DNA from: Neckera pumila
Lineage: Eukaryota > Streptophyta > Bryopsida > Hypnales > Neckeraceae
Reading direction: 5' to 3'
Length of the DNA: 64,000 nucleotides
NCBI GenBank assembly: GCA_963969595.1
Contig: OZ018417.1
Location: forward strand, 18,292,501-18,356,500
Shown here: piece by piece, positions 1-11,099 of the stretch
How the letters are laid out: every line of letters begins with the position of its first letter
Numbering within the stretch: the stretch's first letter is position 1
Position numbers and translations under genes: made by a program
Notes under the pieces: model-generated
What the model was told of the DNA's origin: nothing
Database searches by the model: none
What the model saw: the letters and a program-made list of their open reading frames with translations, nothing else

Positions 1-269
1 AAGCTGTACAGATTCAACATGGTGTAAAATGCCTTCTTCACATGTTTGTAACCAATAAACATTCCAACCATGAGTCGCAACAAAACTTGAGATTAACTTA
101 AGGTAGTATGCTCTTAAAGCAACCAATTAAGCCTACCTAACTCATCATTGACAGTAGAACACACTTCAAGCAATATGTCACTCCTTCCTAGATAGGGGTC
201 ACAATTAGAACACGGTTGATTTTAGGTGTAATTACCTTAGACAATGTTGTTTTGGTTCAAACTCACTTC

Positions 270-770
270 GATGGTGAGACTGTTCAGGTAGCCAACACAT
301 TTCTAATCACATTTGGTAGTGTAGCGGTTGCTCTCTTTTTATATAAGGTAGGAGGTCCTTAAATGGAGAGGGTTCTAAATGCGTCCCCTATCTAGTATAT
401 TCTCTGAAAAATCTACTACAGTCATTGATGAGGTAGGTGGGCCTAAATGGTCGATTTGTGGACCTCCTACCTTAGGTAGAGATGAGTAATGATCAGTTAT
501 GGCATAGTTTTTGCTGTAGTTGTGCCGCATTATGATTGGCTACAAAACTCTCAATACTGCAACCACCCCTTGGTTGGAAATAGGAAAGTTGATATGACCA
601 GTATGGGTTGAACATAATCTTCAAATAAAAATTATTGGTAATTATGTTTTGAGGAAAAAAATTCTGGAAAAGTTTGAAATCCTTCCAAACTGTATCTCTG
701 TACACAGGAAAATTTTCCAATTCAAAAACCCCACACTCTAGATACACTCGATTGCTTAAGTAGTTGGAAA
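270..770. repeat. Dispersed repeat R, copy 1
   Basis: This non-coding block recurs at about 11,450-12,350, at 25,790-26,110 and inverted at 31,470-31,735. Shared landmarks are the start 'GGTTCAAACTCACTTC', the middle 'TTATGATTGGCTACAA' and the stretch 'CTCTCAATACTGCAACCA'. No credible gene is seen in it. Compared with the 11.4-kb copy, a stretch of about 140 bp (roughly 97-240) is inserted just upstream, and it ends in the same TIR motif as the MITE at 2,536-2,807. Confidence 0.7.
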
Positions 771-1378
771 TAGGTCGGCTACCCTATATACAAGAAGAAT
801 GATGGTGATCATATCGAGATTTTTCTTAAGGAAGATGTAAAGTTGCTAAATTGACTAGTCACATGTGGTTGACATTCCCTAATCCAACAAAATTTAGACT
901 AATATTTGAATCCTAATTTTAGGCAGGATGCTAAATCCACCCTATCAAGTGAATTTTGTTTTCTGGGATAATTGTAAAAAAAATCCCCTATTTTGTACCG
1001 TGTTAATCCTAGGGGTAAATTCACCTTGCAAAGTTCACTTTGTGGAATGGATGAAGCATCTTGCTAATTTTAGTACAATATTTCTTCCACTTTAGAACCA
1101 TTGTAGAAACTAATGTCATGAACTTGACTTTTGGTGGTTGTAGGTGGAATCTATTAATCCTATAAAGACGGGTTTGTCTTCGTGGAAATCATCCTTTTTG
1201 ATACAGTGTACATCATTAATTTTAAGAAAACCAGAAGTACTCATTCGAGATCAAACTACTATACAAGGCCTCCTTTTTTTGCACAAAATTCCAAAGATGA
1301 ACAATCGCACTTCTGTCCTACATGCAAAGATTCTTTGTCATTCACGGGACACTTAGTGTCCATGGTAGCGTTACAGGT

Positions 1379-1652
1379 TTAATTCTGAAGCGCTCCGACA
1401 TCCATATTTTGGACAAGGAATGAAGGGCTTGAGGCATCTTTTTCCAATTAAATTCTCATTCATCCAATGTAATACTTTTGATCAATTGGGACGTGTCAAT
1501 TTGGACATTGTTTTCTTGTAGTGTGAATTTAGAAAAGACAGTCTTCTTTAATGACCAAATTCATGAAATTCTGATAAATGATGTTTCTGTTCAAAAGATA
1601 TAAGCAAAAATGTGCAAAAATTCAAAGAAGGATTGAGACGTTGAGGGGTTAA
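1379..1652. mobile_element. TTAA-type (piggyBac-like) MITE, empty site known
   Basis: The element is flanked by TTAA on both sides (1379-1382 and 1649-1652), and its right end reads GAGGGGTTAA. The paralogous array unit at about 13,566-13,590 lacks it and has one TTAA in the same flanks (ACAAGGTTAACAATG). This is direct evidence of a TTAA-targeted insertion after the duplication. Its interior is related to the element at 60,377-60,593. It has no coding capacity, so it is non-autonomous. The piggyBac assignment rests on the TTAA target and the CCCTAAA-type ends of its relatives. Confidence 0.75.
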
Positions 1653-2454
1653 CAATGTTGCCTACATTTATGACCAATTCTCTAGTACCAATTCTTACGA
1701 ACTGAAAGGTTTTGATTGGAGTTTGTCAGTTCGTTAACTTGAACTTGTTGCGTACCAGGTCTGCTTGTGTGTTTGAGCGCCAACTCTTTTTGAACTGTTT
1801 TTTCAAGACTAAGGTTATTGGACCTAATTCAAATAGCTACTTAAGTTAAACGTAAACCACTCCTGGTTCCCGTCCCGTTCAATCGGCAGGAAGCTTTGTG
1901 TCGTAATCCCCGATTATGCGAGCAAAACTGCGTAATCGGGGATTACGAATTTTTCATCCGGCTCATCGTTTCATCCAATTTTATCTCCTCTTTCAATCGT
2001 GATTTACGTCGGGCAATACCCTTATCGTCGGGCATTGCCCTATACATACTGTACTGTACAAGTGCATGTCAGCACTAATTTACCAATGCCACACTAGTTT
2101 AAACTAGGAAGGCTGAAATATTATTGCATTGTGCTTAATTCCACAGAAATAACAATTTGAACTGACTCTAATTTGCAATGGCACTACCATATGGCTTCCT
2201 TGCTGAAAAGGATTAAGTTAAGCTTTCCTGGTGGGGGATTAGTAGAATTTACGTCAATGACTGAAGAAGTACAGTAGAGAGGAAGCCCGGAAGTAGCTCC
2301 TTTCTGGGAACTGTCCAGGTTGCGTCAATAAGCATCATCAATCCAACGGTGTAAAACTGAGGAGGTGAATGAGTGCTCTGCAAATTCAGGCATTTCTTAT
2401 TTACTGATAACACCGCATTTTCAATGCCAGTGCGTTGCATTTTCATTGGCGGAT

Positions 2455-3280
2455 TCTTCAATCCAATGCCTTGTCATCTCAGTGTTCGATACATTCGGCC
2501 ACTGTCGGCTTTTAGTCGGGACTGTGAGAAGCTAAGGTAATTACACCTAAAATTTGCACGCTTCTTAAAATCGTACCTATTCATATGACTCTACGATCGC
2601 TTTTAGGTACTAACACCTATTTTCACCACTTTGAAAATTTGTAGTTTATTCACGTGCAGTTTCCAAAAAATGCATTCTTAAGAGAATCTCGAATCCCGTT
2701 TTGACTACCAATGAGACCCCAAAATTTTGTTTTTCAATATAATAGTGAAAACCATGCTCAATCATGCTGAATTGCTTAACTGTGCGATTTAATAAGGTGT
2801 AGTTACCTCACAGGGAGAGTGCAAAGGTGCCATTTGGAGCTCCACATGTTGTTCAAGGCAAAGGTTGTCAAACTCAGTACTGTAACGTACTCATGAGCAA
2901 GAATGAATATCAGGCCATACCTACTGCAGGTTTCTTTATTTTTACGTGCCTGCACAAGTGCTCGATGACACCGCACCCCCAAATGTCTATGCGATGCACT
3001 GTTACTGCGGGACTCTTCAATCCAATGCCTCGTCATGTCAGTGTTCGATACGCTTGGCTACTGTTGGCTTTTTAGTCGGGATTGGGAGAAGCTACAAGGA
3101 GAATTCAGAGGCCCCATTTGGAGCTCCACATGTTGGCCAAGGCAGATATTGTCAAACTCAGTGCTGGCCCACCTGAATTTTTTATATTGTCATGAGCAAA
3201 AATATCAGGTCATACCCAGATTTCTTTAATTCTACGAGCCTGCTTCTGAGGCCGGCCGTACTTGCTTCCTATGTACGGAG
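2455..3280 (+). promoter_or_regulatory. Duplicated upstream region of copy 1 of the leader/Gly-rich gene
   Basis: The sequence around TTCTTCAATCCAATGCCT occurs at about 2455 and again at about 3010. The block beginning GTGCCATTTGGAGCTCCAC at 2828 is repeated near 3113. The other three array units have this proximal region once. Copy 1 therefore has a partial tandem duplication of its upstream region, split by a MITE. No specific transcription-factor site is claimed. Confidence 0.6.
2536..2807. mobile_element. MITE with GGTAATTACACC ends
   Basis: The left end GGTAATTACACCTAA (2536) is an imperfect inverted match to the right end GGTGTAGTTACC (ending 2807). The insert of about 272 bp interrupts a block that is continuous in the other array units. 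A 19-bp match to the same end, TTTTAGGTGTAATTACCTT, lies at about 219-238, so a second copy or fragment is close by. It is non-coding. The superfamily is not determined, because no target-site duplication is clear. Confidence 0.6.
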
Positions 3281-3285
3281 TAAGA

Positions 3286-3294
3286 TATATATAA
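3286..3294 (+). promoter_or_regulatory. TATA box, leader/Gly-rich gene copy 1
   Basis: TATATATAA lies 26 bp before the conserved 5' splice site. The same box is at the matching place in copies 2-4 (15,309; 24,316; 33,829), so the element is conserved while much of the flank has drifted. Transcription should start about 30 bp downstream. Confidence 0.65.
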
Positions 3295-3319
3295 CCATCT
3301 CACACTACCTTCTATGCAT

Positions 3320-3723
3320 GTAAGTGTTTGAATGACTTCTCTCACTCCTTGTCTGAAATACTTGAGCATTTCTTGTGTTTTTCTTGGTGCACTGAGCTGA
3401 GAGCAGATTGCAACTGGCTTTTCCTATCCCAGGTTTGGATTCCTGACATTTGATGCCTCTGGACCAAAGATGAGGAGGCTTTGCATTGATAGAGGCCACC
3501 CTGAGGTCGTTTGAGCAGTTACCTCAATTACTCCGCAAGCGATCCATTGCTTTACGGACTGAGTCTCTTGTAGTGTAGCTGCTTGTCTCGATTGTGCTAC
3601 TATAGTTTTGTACAATTTTGCATGGAATGATCGATCTTAGGCCAGGACTCTACATTCAATTCAGAAAGGAGGGAAGTTGAATTCATGTACTAATTGTCAC
3701 CCTGTTTTGTTCTGTTTCCACAG
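3320..3723 (+). other. 5'-UTR intron of copy 1 (404 bp)
   Basis: The donor GTAAGT (3320) and the acceptor TTTCCACAG (ending 3723) are both conserved in all four array copies. The exon after the acceptor starts GCTATTGATCAGC in all four copies. The intron lies wholly upstream of the ATG at 3824, leaving about 100 nt of exon-2 leader. It is predicted from sequence only. Confidence 0.6.
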
Positions 3724-3823
3724 GCTATTGATCAGCTGAGGGTATTGTCACAAGCGTGAGCTTCTTCTGAGTAGTCTATATTGACAGGAGCCTTGATTGT
3801 GTGCATATTCGTAGTCGCCCAGC

Positions 3824-4102
3824 ATGTTGCCTCTCATAGCTGTGGGGCTTGCGGTGGTGGTATTTGAAGCTGGCGTCGTCCTCATGTCCACAGCGTTGTG
3901 CGCTGATCACTACCCAAAACCAAAAGGAGGTCGTCATCATCATGCGGGTCCTAGTGCTACAGGCATTTATGCAGGGGTAGGTTACACTGGAGGAGGCGAC
4001 ACAGGAGGAGGAGGAGGAGGAGGCGACACAGGAGGAGGAGGAGGAGGTGGCGGTTGTGGCGGCGGTGGAGGTGGAGGAGGAGGAGGCGGTGGAGGATGTT
4101 AG
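3824..4102 (+). CDS. Hydrophobic leader plus Gly-rich tail protein, copy 1
   Basis: The ORF is 92 aa. Residues 1-26 form a hydrophobic segment (MLPLIAVGLAVVVFEAGVVL, then MSTALC) that can act as a signal peptide or membrane anchor. Cleavage after the Cys-Ala is plausible but not certain. Then follow ADHYPKPKGGRHHH and a tail from about residue 50 made of GGGDTGGG repeats and long Gly runs. The ATG is chosen because it starts the leader in all four copies and follows a shared 5'-UTR intron. The tail is encoded by GGA/GGC/GGT repeats, which readily change length. This is the first of four tandem paralogues (also 15,874; 24,911; 34,353). I do not recognise the family. A cell-wall or secreted glycine-rich protein is the obvious guess, by composition only. 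The shared promoter, intron and leader suggest a real gene, not repeat noise. Confidence 0.7.
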   Translation: MLPLIAVGLAVVVFEAGVVLMSTALCADHYPKPKGGRHHHAGPSATGIYAGVGYTGGGDTGGGGGGGDTGGGGGGGGCGGGGGGGGGGGGGC

Positions 4103-5290
4103 ACGACTACTATCAGCTTAATTGCAAGACACCTTTGTCCACCATTTTAGCCAGAATTTTCACCTCAACAACTGTGGCCAGATTTCGCTTCAACCTGTTT
4201 TGTTTGCCCTGTATTGAGTGTCGAAGATCCGTGTCCAACCTCTGTTGAATTCCGAACTGTTTTGCTGACAGTCCCTGGAGCTTTGTGGAGTTTTTGCGCG
4301 CTGACCTGGAGCATGTCGAGTGAAATCTGTTTTGGGCCGCTAGTTTTGGATATGGAATATTGTACATACATGTAATCTGTGAGTCAATGTTCCGCAGTTT
4401 ACTAAATATCTGGACACAAATGAATAACTTAGCTGTTTGAGACATAGGACGATGCTATTTCCTCGAAAGTGAGACTCACGGATGTGAATGTCAATTGAGT
4501 CTACTAATTGCTAGCTAGGCTTGACTTTGTTCACTGTGATCACTGGGTCCTCTGCTTGTTTGGAGGAGTGCCTTGATTTGGCGCTAATAAGAGTATAAGA
4601 CCAGCTTACTTTGGAATTGTTTGAGTTGTTTCTCAAGCTTGTCAACCTGCGTATGAATTGACTTTTTCAGTTGCTCTGGGTCTGAGTCTGGCAATCTCGC
4701 AATAATCTGGCAAAATAGACTCTGACTGTGGTCTGTTAATTTAGACTGAAGTCAACGTCGTTAAGAAGGCAAAATTTCACGACATGCACTTTCCAGAAGC
4801 TCATCCGGAAACTAAGAATCTAGAGGTCTTACTTTTCTGAGCACTTGGATGTCACAGCATTGGCTCCCTTAATTATGCCAGTTTCACAATTTTAAACATT
4901 AAACGCAGTTGGAAACTAAGGGTTTAATTCTCTGAACGTGCGTTGCGTGATGGTCTTATAATCAGCTCGACATGGATGGAATTTCAATTCGTGCTTGCTT
5001 ACGAATTCAACGCTTCAATATATGATCAGACTGGCTTGCATCGGCATTGCGCTTAGGATGCTTCCTGTGTTTACATTAACGGCGTTTTCGTGTAATCACT
5101 AATCATCAGGGTGTTCGTTACCTATGAAACGCTGCCAGCGCCAAACAATAATGGCGTTTGATTGACTTCAGGACTTTGCAAAATCTTCTTTCATCCAATC
5201 CTTATTTGGGGAGTTGCTTGAATGGAAGTTGTCTTGGATGATTTTGGCAATTGTCTCATTGAGGTATTTATGGACCTTTCAACACAAGAA
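4103..5290 (+). other. Conserved 3' flank of copy 1
   Basis: This non-coding stretch is matched after copies 2-4, with landmarks 'GTGCCTTGATTTGGCGCT' at about 4568 and again at about 16,662 and 35,090. It probably contains the 3' UTR and terminator. No poly(A) signal was fixed. The distal end (about 4990-5110) is repeated at 8,753 and 35,535. Confidence 0.55.
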
Positions 5291-7180
5291 GATGCAACAA
5301 GAATATATCATGAAATGTGCTATTATAGTGTATTTTGAAAAGCTATTGCTCCTTGCTCAAAACTAGAAACTTCTCCATAAAAATGAGACTTTTTGAATTT
5401 GAGTCCAACAAATAAAATGACTATTGTCCAGTGACGTTCATAAGTAATCATATACTTCAAGAATTGCCATAACTAATTGAGAAATTAGATTTTCTTTCAG
5501 TAAAGTTTGGTCCAAAGTAATATATGGAGTACTTGTTTTTTCAAAAAATTTAGGAAATTTTCTTTCGTAAGTAGAATGGAAATTCTTTTTGGAATTTTTT
5601 GGTAAGATTTTCACATTTTAAAAAAAAATTCCTAATTAAAACGTTACTAACTAAATATGACTTCAAATATTTTTGTTTTCTTATAATGCACTCTAAATTC
5701 TAAAAATATCCAAAAAAATCATTAAAAATCACATATAAATAAATAATTTATATACTCTTCAAATTTTCTTCAATTTTTTTTTTGGAATTTTAGAGTAAAC
5801 TATAAAAATTATAATAATTTAGATTCAGATTCTAGTTAGTAATATTTCTTTCAACAATAATTTAAAGTTCGTGATTTTATTCCCAGAAAATTGCGAAAGT
5901 AACTTTCACTCCATTATAAACCTTGCAATTCCGCGGACGCCATTTCGTGGCGTTCCGATGACAATACTGTTGAGCTAAGAAGAGTTCAAAAGCCTTTTTT
6001 CATCTTCCTTTTCCTTGTTGACCTTTCACATTGGGTTATGAAGAATATCCAATTGAATTTGTACTCTTTCCAATTTTTGTCTTCACAGAAATGAGAAGCT
6101 ATTAAAAAAACGGATCACAAAATATGCTATTTTAGAGTATTTTGGGAGTTGTTGCTCCTTGCTTTAAATTTGAAATTTCTCCACAAAATGATATTTTTTG
6201 AGTTTGAGTCAAACTTACAAAATGAAGGTCATCTATTCTAGTTTCTACTCCAATTTGAAGTTTGAAAAAATTCTCAATATTACATATTTTATTGCACCTT
6301 GAACATTGGGTGTATTTTCAATTTCTATTATATTCTAATTATAGAATGACACGGAAATTGAGTTTACACCATGATGTTTGACATTGTGATATACACATAT
6401 GGTGAAATATTTTTCTATTTAATATGATTTTTCTTTACTTTTTCTTCAAAAATTCTTTAAAGAATTAATTTTCCACAAAAAAATCTAAATTTTTTGTGAA
6501 GTACAAAAGACATGTAATTTCATCTCTGAAAAATAAATATAAATTTTTTTATACATATCTAGTTGCAAATGGTAGCAAATTGAGTGAAGGACAATGAGGT
6601 TTGAAATCAATGGTCATGGGTCTGTCATTTAGGGATTAAGTATCTGAAAAAAATTTACTTCTATTGAAAGTTTTTTTCAACAAATGAATTTAATTAAATC
6701 ATAAAAAGCTCAATTTTATTTTTTAATATTTTTTAATATTTATTTTATGAATTCGTATTACTTGTAACACACCATGTCCAATTTTTGTTTATAATCTCTA
6801 ATTCTGTGATTAGCAATGGCAATTTCTACAAGTGCAGTCTATTTTGTATCCCATTTGAATTTCGAAATATTACTAAAATTAAATATTCTATCACAATTTG
6901 AATTTTGGGTGTATTTCCCATGTTTACAAAATTCTATTTATATAAAATACGGAAATTTTGGTTATACTATGATGACCTTTTCTAGAATGTACACCTTTTG
7001 TAAAATCTTCAAATTTTTCAAAATAATTTCCTATTTGATATGATTTTTCTTCACTTTTTCTTCTGAAGTTCTATATAATTCAATTTTGCACAAAAGAATT
7101 TTGATTTTTTTTGTGACGTAAAGAAGACATGTGATTTCATCTCTAATAAATAAAACTAAGAAAAATCATTCACATTCAGT
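5290..7180. other. AT-rich intergenic stretch, no gene seen
   Basis: This is very AT-rich with many A and T runs. A sequence beginning 'GATGCAACAAGAA' at 5289 recurs at about 9,070 and 35,720 and belongs to the array unit flank. The short ORFs here have no family resemblance. Confidence 0.5.
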
Positions 7181-7520
7181 TGCTAAATGGAAGTACACAA
7201 GGTGAAGGAATTTAGCTTGTCATTCTGTGGTAAAAGGCCTGGTGTTTCCAAAGGCTCGGGAGCGGGACTCCTTCTTGCATTTACAAACAATAAAGAAACA
7301 AAAAATGTTTCAACAAGACCATTGACACCAAACACAGACTTTGGAAGGGAGGGGGAGGGGGATTGGAACATAATATTTCCTACAAGGTGAAAAAATACAT
7401 TCTTCTCACCCCTTAACACTGTTGAGAATCTATACACTTCTCTTTGTTGGACACCTTTGAAGCATTCAATGCTCTAACTCCAATACAATTTTACTATACA
7501 GATGCTATCCTTCCCTCTAA
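7180..7520. repeat. Dispersed repeat S, copy 1
   Basis: This block includes 'AAAAGGCCTGGTGTTTCCAA', a 'TTTACAAACAATAAAGAAAC' stretch and 'CACTGTTGAGAATCTATAC'. Related blocks lie at about 20,060-20,250, 20,680-21,070, 32,540-32,870 and 38,740-39,060. It is non-coding. It precedes gene fragments at 21.1, 33.0 and 39.1 kb, so it may be the end of a larger duplicated unit. Confidence 0.55.
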
Positions 7521-7740
7521 AAGCTACACAAAATAGTGAAATTGGGTTGCCTCAACAATTAGGTTGCCTTCACTAACAAAAGTTAGCTCATGAGCCATTG
7601 CTTGTCCACATGGAGGCACAGGCAGTTCTCTGAACTTGAGCCATGCACAGTGCACCAGCCCAAACAACACTTATAGTTCCTTCATTACTGCATCTTTCTG
7701 CAATGACTATATATATTTATATAGTCACTAGCGGTTGGCG

Positions 7741-8645
7741 CTTGCTATGCTACGCATTCATCATTAGAATTTTATTAGAATTTTTATGTATTAGATAAAA
7801 TGATGAACAAAAATTTCAATAAATCTTCAAATAAAAATTACTAAAATCTTTGTATAATTTTGTTTATAAGTAAGCATATATTGAAATGTACAATAGAAAT
7901 TTATTGAATGATGAATGAAATATATGCAATGGTAAATACTGTAAAAGATACACATTTATTGTAATGCATTCAAACGTTGACTCAATTGTTACAAACAATG
8001 GCAACCCAAAAACTTGGTGAATTGAAAAGAAAAACGTGTAAATTTCAAAAACTTCATGAACAACTTAATTGTTGTGAAACCCAAAATCGCTTCAATTAAA
8101 TAACTTTTTCAAATCATTTGGTAGTAGCAATAGAATTTTGAAATCATAAAAGCTGTGAAAGTGATATTACAGAGGTGATTGCAAACTACTACTCTATTTC
8201 TTTAATATAATATTGTGTATGTATGCGTGATTGAAAATATTTTTACAAAATATTAAAATTAATTATTTCAAAGACTTATTGAAATCATTATCATGCATTC
8301 TATTCAAAGATATCAAAATTTTACTAATGTGTGATTTTTTTATTTTCCTTGAAGTGGCGAAGTGCCAATATGAAATGTTACGGTGGTGTTCCAAGTTTCA
8401 ACATTCATCCACGTACCGGATAGAAAATGTGATACTACGTATCTATAATTCTATTTTCATTCACAATGTGGCAATTTCATCCACAATTTTTCTTGAACTT
8501 GAAGTTTTTTGGCGATTTCATCCAATATTTTACTAAAAATTTCCTATAGGCTTGGTGCTAGGTCAAAAAAATTGGTGCAATTTTGCACCGAATTGCCAGA
8601 AAAAAAACACATTGATGTGATACAATGAATGCGTAGCATAGCAAG
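7741..8645. mobile_element. 905-bp TIR element
   Basis: A perfect 21-bp inverted repeat joins 7741-7761 (beginning CTTGCTATGCTACGCATTCA) and 8625-8645. The interior is AT-rich and codes nothing recognisable. It includes a GGTGCAATTTTGCACC palindrome near 8575, and the region 8335-8560 is matched in inverted orientation at 11,500-11,790. The superfamily is unknown because the target-site duplication is not clear. Confidence 0.65.
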
Positions 8646-8752
8646 CATGAGCCCCTATTATTAATGGTAGCATTTGTGATATTACAGAGGGAGTTATGAT
8701 TTTAGTAGTATAAAATATATAGTATATAGTATGATTGATATAGCATGGATAC

Positions 8753-9100
8753 ACTTACGATTCTTGCTTGCTTACAAATTCAACGCTGAAATTCATGATC
8801 ACTGGCTTGCATCGCAATTGTGCTTTGGATGCTTGCTGTGTTTACACCAACGGCGCTTTTGTGTAATCACTCATCAGGACGTTACCTTGTTACGTACCTC
8901 TGAAACGCTGCCAGCACAAAAAAAAAAAAAAAAAGAATGGCGTTTGGATGAATTCAGGAGCTTGCAAAGCATTTTCCATCCAATTCCTAGATGTTTGGGG
9001 GAGTTCCTTGAATGGAAGTTGCTTTGGATGATGTTGGCAACTGCCTCATTGAGATATTCATGACCTTTCAACACAAGAAGATGCAACAAGAATAGACCAT
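8753..9100 (+). repeat. Orphan copy of the array-unit 3' flank
   Basis: This matches 4,990-5,300 (after copy 1) and 35,535-35,770 (after copy 4). Shared landmarks are 'AATTCAACGCT', 'TGTGTTTACACCAACGG' and 'TGTGTAATCACTCATCAGG'. No leader gene lies upstream of this copy, so it may mark a lost or rearranged array unit. Confidence 0.55.
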
Positions 9101-10510
9101 AGAATATGCTAGTGAAGTATATTTTGGACAGTTGTTCCTTTATTCTTTTGAAATTTCTTCATAAAAATGATAGTTTTGAATTTGAATCCCCAACTAATAA
9201 AATGAAGGTTATTAATAGTGGCTCTCATTATAAATTGAACACCTCAGAAATTCCCATATATATTGAGAAAATGCATTTTTTTCAGCAAATTTTGATCATG
9301 TTGAAGTACAAATAATATAGAGTACTTAATTTTTCAAAAATATTTAGACGATTTTTAATTATTTTATAAAATAATTAAACTTGTAAATGAATTTTTTTTT
9401 TAATAGAAATAATTTTTTTTTAAGATTCTTTTGTAAGTAGAATGAAAATTCTTTGTGGAGTTTTTTGATAAGAATTTCAGAAATTTCAAAATATCATTGA
9501 GTGAAATGTTACTAACTAAAACATAACTTCCAATATTTATGTTCTTTGTAATTCACTATAAAAAATATCCACAAAATAGAAAATAAAAAATAAAAAATAA
9601 TTTACACATTCTTAAATTTTTTTACAATTCTTTGGAGATTTTTAGAGATATTTCGATTCATATTCAGAATTGTAATATTTCACTCAATAGTATTTTAAAG
9701 TTTTTAAAATTCTTACTAGAAAATCCCAAAAGAATTCCCACTGCATTTACTAAAGAATCTTTAAAAAAATGTACTTCTGTTGAAAGCTTTTTTCACTAAT
9801 GAATTTGATTAAAATATAAAAGTTCAAAATTTATTTTAAAAATTTTGAAAATTTATTTTATACATTTGTATTACTTGTACCATAACTTGTCCAAATTTTG
9901 TTTAAAATATCTAGTTCTTTAATTAGCAATGAAATTTGTGTGTTCTAATTCCATCTTAGAGCTACTAATGGTCTGATTTTTCCTCTAATCAATCTTCAAC
10001 CTACATCTACTTAATAATTTTAAAATGTGTGAAATTAAGTTTTTCTTTTAAATTTTATTTCCAAATTCTCAACTCAATTTTTTCAACATAAAAAATTATA
10101 TATTATAAATTTGTGGTGCAAAAATTTTAAATTAGAAAAAGATTCAAAACTAGAAATCTGACTAGCCTAGCAAGGTACAAAAAACCTTGTTTTCTTCACT
10201 AGAAAAGCAATTATCTTGTGATCTACGTGGTCATAGTTTTTGAAATTCATTCTACACATGTTTGCACTAGTCTTGTGCAAGATCCACCAATTAGATATGC
10301 AAAAAAAGAAAATAAAAAGTTTTGCTCTTTGTTATAGAAATGGCAATTTTGAGTGGCTTTTGATGAAATAAGGCCTTTGGAAAGTAGGGCTCAGCTTTCA
10401 CTTTGTAGGCTCAAGTATTGGACTTACAACAATTGTCAACCTTGATAAAAAAAAAAAAAAGCATATTGAATTTGTTAGAGGACATCTCACTCTTACACCA
10501 ATTTTAAATT
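9100..10510. other. AT-rich stretch, no gene seen
   Basis: Only A/T-rich sequence and MITE-like debris are visible. The part at about 10,135-10,390 resembles the inside of the TTAA-type elements at 18,300 and 59.4-60.3 kb ('ATAGAAATGGCAATTTTGAG'). Confidence 0.45.
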
Positions 10511-11065
10511 TTAACCCCTAAGCACTCAAGCAACCATTTTTTGGTTGCTGCCCAACTTCGGGTAAAATTTTTGGGCAAAAAAAAAAAAAAAAAAAATTTA
10601 TTTTTTTATTTTTTTATTTTTTTGCAAAAGATTGGGTTGTCTATCAATATTTATACTCAAAACTCAGATCGCTATGGTCAAACAAAAACTATAAGAGAAA
10701 TAGCGCAAAGTGTCCAGATTTGCCTAGTGTTGAAAAATTTATTATTTGGGGAAAGTATTGGTGTTCTCATTACTAGATCTCATGCATTTTTTCACAAATC
10801 AATAGAAACCACAATTTTGACCAATAAAAAAAAAATTCAAATGCTAAAAATAGAAATTGTATTTTTGATGAATTTTTGGAGTTATATCTTCAAAATTCAT
10901 TAAAAAAAAATCTAAGAATAATTTTACAATTTTGACCGTACGGATGCTTTCTACTTTTTGTGCTTCACATTATTTTCTTTGATGCAAACTCCAAAAAAGT
11001 TTTAGAACTTATATTTTATAATACATTTGTATTTTGTCCAAACCCCTTGGGCTTTTAGGGGTTAA
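10511..11065. mobile_element. TTAA-type MITE, 555 bp
   Basis: The left end is TTAACCCCTAAGCACTC and the right end is GGGCTTTTAGGGGTTAA. These are inverted repeats bounded by TTAA. It is a full-length relative of 44,971-45,459 and is non-coding. An apparent 120-codon ORF inside is a low-complexity A/T frame. Confidence 0.7.
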
Positions 11066-11099
11066 GGAACGCCGCAACTGTTTTTTGCCCTATGAATAA

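Noticed and set aside
10541..10903. 120-codon plus-strand frame
   Set aside because: It lies inside a TTAA-type MITE, is built from A/T runs and has no counterpart in the related element at 44,971.
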